Source: Ectopseudomonas khazarica
Lineage (GTDB): Bacteria; Pseudomonadota; Gammaproteobacteria; Pseudomonadales; Pseudomonadaceae
Assembly: GCF_004521985.1 (NCBI RefSeq)
Contig: NZ_SBHZ01000019.1
Location: 1-64,000 of the forward strand
Reading direction: 5' to 3'
DNA length: 64,000 nt
The position numbers and the translations under genes are program-made. The notes below the pieces were generated by a model that made no database searches, was not told the DNA's origin, and saw only the letters and a list, made by a program, of their open reading frames with translations. This document shows, one piece after another, positions 63,833 through 64,000 of the stretch; position 1 is the first letter of the stretch; the number at the start of each line of letters is the position of its first letter.

Positions 63833-64000
63833 TTACACCTCGACTGGATGCGCCTTGCAGGCCCGCTTCACGGTGGCTGTGGATACCTTCCAGTGGTCGG
63901 CGGTGTCCTGGATGCTGGCGCCGTTCTCCTTCCGCCAGGCGGCGATGGCAACGTCGTCGTGCTGCTTGGGCTTGCCCAGCTTGCGACCGTCCTGCCTGGC
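63833..64000 (-). CDS. Probable serine recombinase (resolvase/invertase), C-terminal end only
   Basis: The last 55 residues of a gene that enters from beyond the window edge: GRKLGKPKQHDDVAIAAWRK followed by GASIQDTADHWKVSTATVKR. This resembles the helix-turn-helix tail of Hin/resolvase-type recombinases (GRPK... then GxSIxxTAxxxxVSxxTVxR). The catalytic serine domain would lie outside the window. The 236 bases between it and the RHH-like gene hold no other gene that I can support. Confidence 0.75.
   Translation of the reverse strand, partial: ARQDGRKLGKPKQHDDVAIAAWRKENGASIQDTADHWKVSTATVKRACKAHPVEV

Larger units (their letters stand above)
59830..64000. mobile_element. Integrated element at tRNA-Ser, left end only
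   Basis: From the 3' end of tRNA-Ser(GGA) the content changes to mobile genes: a tyrosine recombinase, a small protein of lower GC, a ParB/Srx-domain protein, a ribbon-helix-helix-like protein and a probable serine recombinase end. The att core should be within the 3' half of the tRNA (about 59785-59829). A matching repeat marking the far end is not in the window, so the size and type (island, phage or conjugative element) are unknown. Confidence 0.75.

Overview
The window is about 64 kb of GC-rich bacterial chromosome from a Pseudomonas species. The marker genes are typical of the genus: oprI, the cmaX-cfrX-cmpX-sigX-oprF run, thrH, cysB, ppsA/ppsR, the prpB-prpC-acnD-prpF methylcitrate cluster and a nas/nrt nitrate cluster. 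Much of the order from cysB to the nitrate genes resembles what I remember of the P. aeruginosa PA1750-PA1784 region, and the first 5.6 kb resembles PA2853-PA2858. OprF has a cysteine-free linker, so this is probably not P. aeruginosa itself but another member of the genus, for example of the mendocina/oleovorans type. That placement is an inference.

Layout. 0-5.7 kb: an ABC exporter pair, the tesA esterase, an L,D-transpeptidase and the lipoprotein oprI. 5.9-12.3 kb: a GntP-type permease, a small GNAT protein, DAHP synthase, a PilZ protein, a thioredoxin-like protein, a PanE-like reductase, a 5'-nucleotidase and a universal stress protein. 12.4-16.3 kb: cysB, a cysH-like gene, thrH and pabB. 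16.5-27.2 kb: two overlapping giant MalT-type LuxR regulators, then five genes for a small secreted protein, a C39-like peptidase, two outer-membrane barrels and a secreted protein with a MalM-like end. This resembles the Fap amyloid and Acinetobacter Fil systems in logic and is the best candidate for a poorly described surface-fibre or secretion system. 27.3-30.3 kb: an operon of ATP-grasp ligase, inactive transglutaminase/7TM protein and retropepsin-like protease. 30.6-37.4 kb: propionate catabolism by the methylcitrate cycle under a GntR regulator with a visible operator. 37.4-42.7 kb: LysE exporter, ppsR, ppsA and a hydrolase. 42.9-47.3 kb: rraA and the envelope-stress run cmaX to oprF. 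47.4-57.3 kb: assimilatory nitrate uptake and reduction (cobA, nasA, nasB, nrtAB plus ATPase), interrupted by a thioesterase and a PL7 alginate lyase. The nasB and nrtA leaders each carry an intrinsic terminator and a hexaloop hairpin of the kind bound by ANTAR (NasT) antiterminators. 57.6-59.7 kb: small conserved genes and a crotonase-family gene.

At 59740-59829 lies tRNA-Ser(GGA). Everything after it looks like the start of an integrated element: a tyrosine recombinase reading away from the tRNA, a small protein with a RHIM-like amyloid motif and a C-terminal hydrophobic helix, a ParB/Srx-domain protein, a ribbon-helix-helix-like protein and the C-terminal end of what looks like a serine recombinase. 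The far end of the element is outside the window. The RHIM-like gene is the second strong candidate for new biology, since such motifs occur in bacterial immune signalling.

Genes were called by reading protein motifs. Starts were moved from the first ATG where a ribosome-binding site or family length argued for it. No CRISPR array, rRNA gene or insertion sequence was seen.
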